A stretch of 9,475 nucleotides of DNA from Chryseobacterium gleum (GTDB lineage Bacteria; Bacteroidota; Bacteroidia; Flavobacteriales_D; Crocinitomicaceae), in the NCBI GenBank assembly GCA_943326315.2, contig CALPSU020000080.1:1-9475 (forward strand), given 5' to 3'. The notes under the pieces are model-generated. The model was not told the origin of the DNA, did not search any database, and was given only the letters and a program-made list of their open reading frames with translations. The position numbers and the translations under genes were made by a program. Each line of letters starts with the position of its first letter. Positions within the stretch are counted from its first letter, which is position 1. Shown one piece after another: positions 6,069 to 9,475 of the stretch.

Positions 6069-7208
6069 ATGCTAAATATTGATCAATTAAGCTATTGGGA
6101 AAGAGATATTTATTTCGATAATATTGACTTTTTAATCATAGGTGCTGGAATTGTTGGATACAGCTGTGCACTTGAAATAAAAAAAAACAATCCTGATGCT
6201 TCTATATTAATACTTGAAAGAGGCTTTCTACCTACTGGAGCAAGTAGTAAAAATGCTGGTTTTGCTTGTTTTGGAAGTGCAACTGAATTGGTAGATGATT
6301 TGACTCATATTTCAGAAACAGATGTATGGAATACAGTAGAGATGCGCTGGAATGGACTGCAAAATTTAAAGTCACTAGTCGGTAAAGAAAATCTTGATTT
6401 ACAAATAAATGGATCCTGGGACTTGATTACAAAAAATGAAGATAAAGAATATCTAAAAACTACTGAACAACTTGATTATTTAAATGAAAATATTTTCAAA
6501 ATAACGGGTGAAAAAGATGTTTATTCTATTGACAATAATGTTCAAAAAAAATTTGGATTTAACAATGTTTATTCAAGTTTTTACAACAGATTAGAAGGTC
6601 AAATAAATACAGGGAAATTAATAGATAAATTCCATAGATTAGCAACAGAAAGAGGGATAAAATGTTTATTTGGTATTGAAGTAAAAACAATTGATTCTTC
6701 AAAAAATCAGATTCATTTAGAGACTACTTTTGGTGAAATTAAAGCAAAAAAAGTTGCAATTTGTACAAATGGATTTGCAAAACAATTTCTCCCAAATGAA
6801 GATGTACAACCAGCTCGTGCTCAAGTAATTATTACCAAACCTATCGAAAATTTAAAATTAAAAGGCACATTTCATTACCAACAAGGATATTATTATTTCA
6901 GAAACATAGGAAATCGAATTTTATTAGGAGGTGGTAGAAATTTAAATTTCCAAGGAGAAACAACAACAGAATTTGAACAAACTGAACAAATTCAAAATGC
7001 TTTAAAAGAATTATTAACTACTGTGATTTCACCAAAATATCCAGTAGAAATTGATTATTCATGGTCAGGTATAATGGGTGTTGGAAAAACCAAAAAGCCA
7101 ATAATTCAACAAATTCATCCAAACATCGCAATTGGTGTTCGAATGGGGGGAATGGGTGTTGCGATAGGTTCTCTTGTTGGAAAAGATGTTGCAACGTTAT
7201 TAGGATGA
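6069..7208 (+). CDS. FAD-dependent oxidoreductase, DAO (glycine/amine oxidase-like) family
   Basis: This 379-residue soluble flavoenzyme belongs to the D-amino-acid-oxidase-like (DAO) fold. The dinucleotide motif is IIGAGIVGYSCALE (about 23-36; Gly25, Gly27, Gly30), and the ribose-binding acidic residue is probably Glu50 in ILERG. ASSKNAGF (58-65) matches the flavin-contact loop of the family. The C-terminal FAD-binding segment is SWSGIMGVGKTKKP followed by IAIGVRMGGMGVAIG (about 354-367). The short N-terminal SYWE segment before the Rossmann fold recalls the gamma-glutamylputrescine oxidase-like (PuuB-type) branch. The likely reaction is oxidation of an amino acid or secondary amine, but the substrate cannot be read from sequence. 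ThiO/glycine oxidase and sarcosine-oxidase-like enzymes are alternatives. It lies 68 bp upstream of gcvT on the same strand, which hints at glycine or N-methylglycine metabolism. Confidence 0.8.
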   Translation: MLNIDQLSYWERDIYFDNIDFLIIGAGIVGYSCALEIKKNNPDASILILERGFLPTGASSKNAGFACFGSATELVDDLTHISETDVWNTVEMRWNGLQNLKSLVGKENLDLQINGSWDLITKNEDKEYLKTTEQLDYLNENIFKITGEKDVYSIDNNVQKKFGFNNVYSSFYNRLEGQINTGKLIDKFHRLATERGIKCLFGIEVKTIDSSKNQIHLETTFGEIKAKKVAICTNGFAKQFLPNEDVQPARAQVIITKPIENLKLKGTFHYQQGYYYFRNIGNRILLGGGRNLNFQGETTTEFEQTEQIQNALKELLTTVISPKYPVEIDYSWSGIMGVGKTKKPIIQQIHPNIAIGVRMGGMGVAIGSLVGKDVATLLG

Positions 7209-7249
7209 TAATACAATTATAATCCAATAAAAAAATCAAAAAAAATTCA

Positions 7250-7257
7250 TACTTTTG
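7250..7257 (+). promoter_or_regulatory. Candidate -7 box for gcvT
   Basis: TACTTTTG matches TAnnTTTG exactly, 19 bases before the gcvT ATG. No TTG lies at the -33 distance, where the sequence is A-rich. It would give a very short leader, so gcvT may be transcribed both from here and from upstream. Confidence 0.4.
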
Positions 7258-7276
7258 AAATCTAAAATTTAGAAAA

Positions 7277-8359
7277 ATGAAAAACATTGCCTTAGTAGAA
7301 AAACACATTGCGTTAGGTGGAAAAATGGTTCCATTTGCTGGTTATAATATGCCTGTACAATATGAAGGAGTAACTATTGAACATGAAACTGTTCGAAATG
7401 CAGTGGGTGTTTTTGATGTTTCTCATATGGGAGAATTTGTTTTAAAAGGACCTAATGCATTAGCTTTAATTCAAAAGTTTTCTTCAAACGATGCTTCAGT
7501 TTTAGTAGATGGAAAAGCTCAATATTCTTGTATGCCTAACGGTAAAGGAGGAATAGTAGATGACTTAATTATTTATAAAGTTAATTCTGAAGAATATTTC
7601 ATCGTAGTAAATGCTTCAAACATCGAAAAAGATTGGAATTGGATTTCTTCATTGAATGATTTAGGAGTAGAAATGCAAAATCTTTCTGATGAATATTCAC
7701 TACTTGCAATTCAAGGTCCTAAAGCTGCTGAAGCAATGCAATCCTTAACAGAAGTAAACCTAAAAGATATGGTTTATTACACATTTCAACACGGAACTTT
7801 TGCTGGTATTGAAAATGTAATGATTTCTGCTACAGGATACACTGGATCTGGTGGTTTTGAAATATATGTTAAAAATAAAGATGTTGAACAAGTTTGGGAT
7901 CGTGTTTTTGAAGCAGGGAAATCGTTTGGAATTAAACCGATTGGATTGGCGGCAAGAGATACTCTTCGTTTAGAAATGGGATTTTGTTTATACGGTAATG
8001 ATATTGACGACACTACTTCACCTTTGGAAGCTGGCTTAGGTTGGATCACTAAATTCACTAAAGATTTTACAGATTCTGATTTCTTGAAAAAACAAAAAGA
8101 AGAAGGAGTTACTCGTAAATTAGTTGCTTTTGAAATGATTGAAAGAGGGATTCCAAGACATGATTACCCTATCGTTGATGCTGAAGGTACAGTAATTGGA
8201 AAAGTTAATTCTGGTACTATGTCTCCTAGTATGAAAATTGGTATTGGTCTAGGATATGTAACGGTAGAAAATTCAGCTTTAGATTCAGAAATATTTGTAG
8301 AGATAAGAGATAAAGGTGTAAAGGCAAAAGTTGTAAAACTACCTTTTTACAAAAAATAA
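7277..8359 (+). CDS. gcvT: Glycine cleavage system T protein (aminomethyltransferase)
   Basis: GcvT takes the aminomethyl group carried on lipoylated GcvH and, with tetrahydrofolate, yields 5,10-methylene-THF and ammonia. The 360-residue length is standard. The N-terminus has the family pattern HIALGGKMVPFAGYNMPVQY (10-29), and FDVSHMGEF (46-54) follows. GGIVDDLIIY (91-100) contains the Asp pair that includes the conserved catalytic Asp (E. coli D101). GYTGSGGFEIY (187-197) and GLAARDTLRLEMGFCLYGND (223-242) are typical folate-site motifs. The C-terminal barrel has SGTMSPSMKIGIGLGYV (312-328). The ATG at 7277 gives the expected start. gcvH and gcvP are not in the window; they are often unlinked in this phylum. 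No glycine riboswitch is visible in the 68-bp upstream gap. The gene ends 26 bp before a strong terminator. Confidence 0.97.
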   Translation: MKNIALVEKHIALGGKMVPFAGYNMPVQYEGVTIEHETVRNAVGVFDVSHMGEFVLKGPNALALIQKFSSNDASVLVDGKAQYSCMPNGKGGIVDDLIIYKVNSEEYFIVVNASNIEKDWNWISSLNDLGVEMQNLSDEYSLLAIQGPKAAEAMQSLTEVNLKDMVYYTFQHGTFAGIENVMISATGYTGSGGFEIYVKNKDVEQVWDRVFEAGKSFGIKPIGLAARDTLRLEMGFCLYGNDIDDTTSPLEAGLGWITKFTKDFTDSDFLKKQKEEGVTRKLVAFEMIERGIPRHDYPIVDAEGTVIGKVNSGTMSPSMKIGIGLGYVTVENSALDSEIFVEIRDKGVKAKVVKLPFYKK

Positions 8360-8385
8360 AAATCTAAATTACTATTAAAGATATT

Positions 8386-8416
8386 AGCCTCAATTTAAAT
8401 ATTGAGGCTTTTTTTT
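8386..8416 (+). terminator. Intrinsic terminator of gcvT
   Basis: AGCCTCAAT (8386-8394) pairs perfectly with ATTGAGGCT (8401-8409) around a 6-base loop, followed by a run of eight T (8409-8416). On the minus strand no T-run follows the hairpin, so it works mainly for gcvT. Confidence 0.9.
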
Positions 8417-8424
8417 AGCGAGTA

Positions 8425-8544
8425 TTAATTAATAAAAATAGCAAAAGCAATAGAAATTAAAATCACCATTAAGAAATATACTATCAAATGGTAAGTAATA
8501 CGTCCATTTGTCTTTTCGACTATCAAATCAAAAATATTTTTCAA
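8425..8544 (-). CDS. Possible 39-residue single-helix membrane peptide
   Basis: After the MFS stop codon there is a short open frame starting with TTG only 2 bases downstream (8544-8542) and ending at a TAA at 8427-8425. The product would begin MKNIFDLIVEKTNGR, with a charged amphipathic segment, followed by one hydrophobic stretch of about 20 residues (from about 20, LIVYFLMVILISIAFAIFI) and an Asn at the end. The near-overlap with the MFS stop would allow translational coupling, and the frame fills almost the whole gap up to the gcvT terminator. Against it: no ATG near the beginning, and AT-rich DNA often gives hydrophobic chance frames. I recognise no family. Confidence 0.35.
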   Translation of the reverse strand: MKNIFDLIVEKTNGRITYHLIVYFLMVILISIAFAIFIN

Positions 8545-8546
8545 TT

Positions 8547-9475
8547 TTACTTTGGAATATAATCTTCGTGTAATTCAACTTCAACTTCTTCTTTTGGTAC
8601 GCGAAGTAACATAATTAATCCTACCACAAAAAAGAATGCTACAGCAATTATTGAAAAACGAATAGAACCTGTTAACATTTCCATTAATCCAAAAAAGATA
8701 AGTCCTAATACTATTCCTAATTTTTCAGTTACATCATAAAAAGAAAAGTAACTAGCATGATCTGAAGTATTTTCTGGTAAGAATTTTGAATACGTTGAAC
8801 GCGCCATCGCTTGAACTCCACCCATAACCAAACCAACTGAAGACGCTAAAATGTAAAATTCAAAAGGAGTTTTAACAAAATATCCCATAACACAAATTCC
8901 AACCCAAATTACAACAGATAAAATTAATGTTTTAATATTTCCAATTTTATTCGATAAACGTGACATCATAAATGCTCCAGCCGCTCCTAATATTTGAATC
9001 AATAAAATAGCAATTATTAATCCGGAATTACCACTCCCCTTAGGCCAATCAATTTCTTTATTTGCAAATATAGTCGCCATCAACATTACAGTTTGAACGC
9101 CAGTATTAAAGAAGAAAAAAGACATCAAAAAACGTTTCAATCGATATGTCTTTTTAAATTCTTGAAAAACTAATTTCAATTCTTTAAAACCTCTCCAAAA
9201 TATACTTCCTTCTTTTGGTTTTTTTCCATATACATTATTTGGTATGGCTCTATACGTAATTTGACTAAAACCTAACCACCAAATTCCAACAAATAAAAAA
9301 CAATACTTAGCTTGTTGATGAAAAACTTGCATCCATACTAAACATATAATTAATAGAAGCATGGATCCAAAATAACCCATTATAAAACCTTTTGCTGAAA
9401 TCTTATCGTGATCTTCTATTTCTGCAATCTCAGGAAGAAAAGCATTGTAAAACACTAAACTATTCCAAAAACCTA
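8547..9475 (-). CDS. MFS transporter, UMF1/Atg22-like family (5' end outside window)
   Basis: This is an inner-membrane major facilitator protein; about 309 C-terminal residues are visible. The frame is open to the window edge: the GTG at 9455-9453 is internal, because upstream codons read GFWNSLVFYNAFLPEIAE, a stretch typical of the UMF1 (Atg22-like) family. Several hydrophobic helices follow, for example MGYFGSMLLLIICLVWM, then a cytoplasmic loop rich in Lys/Arg (about FKELKLVFQEFKKTYRLKRF). The second half contains GGVQAMARSTYSKFLPE and SFYDVTEKLGIVLG, which are characteristic of the family. The protein ends in a short acidic tail, finishing EDYIPK. About 100-120 N-terminal residues, roughly three helices, are probably missing. 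Substrates of bacterial UMF1 members are largely unknown. The gene runs towards gcvT and may be coupled to the tiny frame at 8544-8425. Confidence 0.85.
   Translation of the reverse strand, partial: GFWNSLVFYNAFLPEIAEIEDHDKISAKGFIMGYFGSMLLLIICLVWMQVFHQQAKYCFLFVGIWWLGFSQITYRAIPNNVYGKKPKEGSIFWRGFKELKLVFQEFKKTYRLKRFLMSFFFFNTGVQTVMLMATIFANKEIDWPKGSGNSGLIIAILLIQILGAAGAFMMSRLSNKIGNIKTLILSVVIWVGICVMGYFVKTPFEFYILASSVGLVMGGVQAMARSTYSKFLPENTSDHASYFSFYDVTEKLGIVLGLIFFGLMEMLTGSIRFSIIAVAFFFVVGLIMLLRVPKEEVEVELHEDYIPK

Noticed and set aside
7209..7276. Glycine riboswitch upstream of gcvT
   Set aside because: The gap is only 68 bp, A-rich and without stable stems; a glycine aptamer would not fit with a promoter.
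7018..7308. Minus-strand 96-codon frame across the oxidoreductase-gcvT junction
   Set aside because: It is antisense to two well-supported genes; the Phe/Leu-rich product is what the complement of AT-rich coding DNA gives.
7786..8058. Minus-strand 90-codon frame inside gcvT
   Set aside because: It is antisense to conserved GcvT motifs and has no recognisable features.
9453..9455. GTG as start of the MFS gene
   Set aside because: Upstream codons to the window edge stay open and encode family-typical residues (GFWNSLV), so the true start lies outside the window.

Overview
The window is strongly AT-rich. Its gene set (Rho, a DUF4199 membrane protein, a Bacteroidota-type Mpl ligase, an UMF1-type MFS transporter) and its TAnnTTTG-type -7 promoter boxes point to a chromosome of the Bacteroidota, most likely Flavobacteriaceae. 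I see no insertion sequence, phage gene, tRNA, rRNA or CRISPR array. No gap without a gene exceeds 300 bases.

Layout from left to right. Bases 1-267 hold the 3' end of rho (+), followed by a four-helix DUF4199 membrane protein (407-967, +). A bidirectional hairpin terminator (985-1018) separates these from a convergent minus-strand pair. That pair is a 1175-residue exported repeat protein (5939-2412) and, 13 bp downstream of it, the Mur ligase mpl (2398-1037). A 129-bp divergent region (5940-6068) with two closely opposed promoter candidates leads to a plus-strand pair: a DAO-family FAD oxidoreductase (6069-7208) and gcvT, the glycine cleavage T protein (7277-8359), closed by a strong terminator (8386-8416). 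The right end is a minus-strand MFS transporter cut by the window edge (9475-8547), followed by a possible 39-residue single-helix membrane peptide (8544-8425).

Most of the window is housekeeping: transcription termination, murein recycling and one-carbon/glycine metabolism. The unusual object is the 1175-residue protein. It has a signal peptide, a carboxypeptidase-regulatory-like beta domain and four TPR-like units split into two pairs by a roughly 267-residue array of A-D/E-K-L-x pentads. A long charged low-complexity tract and a compact C-terminal module follow. The pentads are organised in super-units of 36 or 51 residues (21 for the last), each equal to 5n+1. The antisense strand of the same array reads as a canonical A-N-L-S-A pentapeptide-repeat protein of 300 codons, which is very probably a by-product of the repeat but is an annotation trap. 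The position of this gene directly upstream of mpl suggests an envelope role. No function can be assigned from sequence alone.
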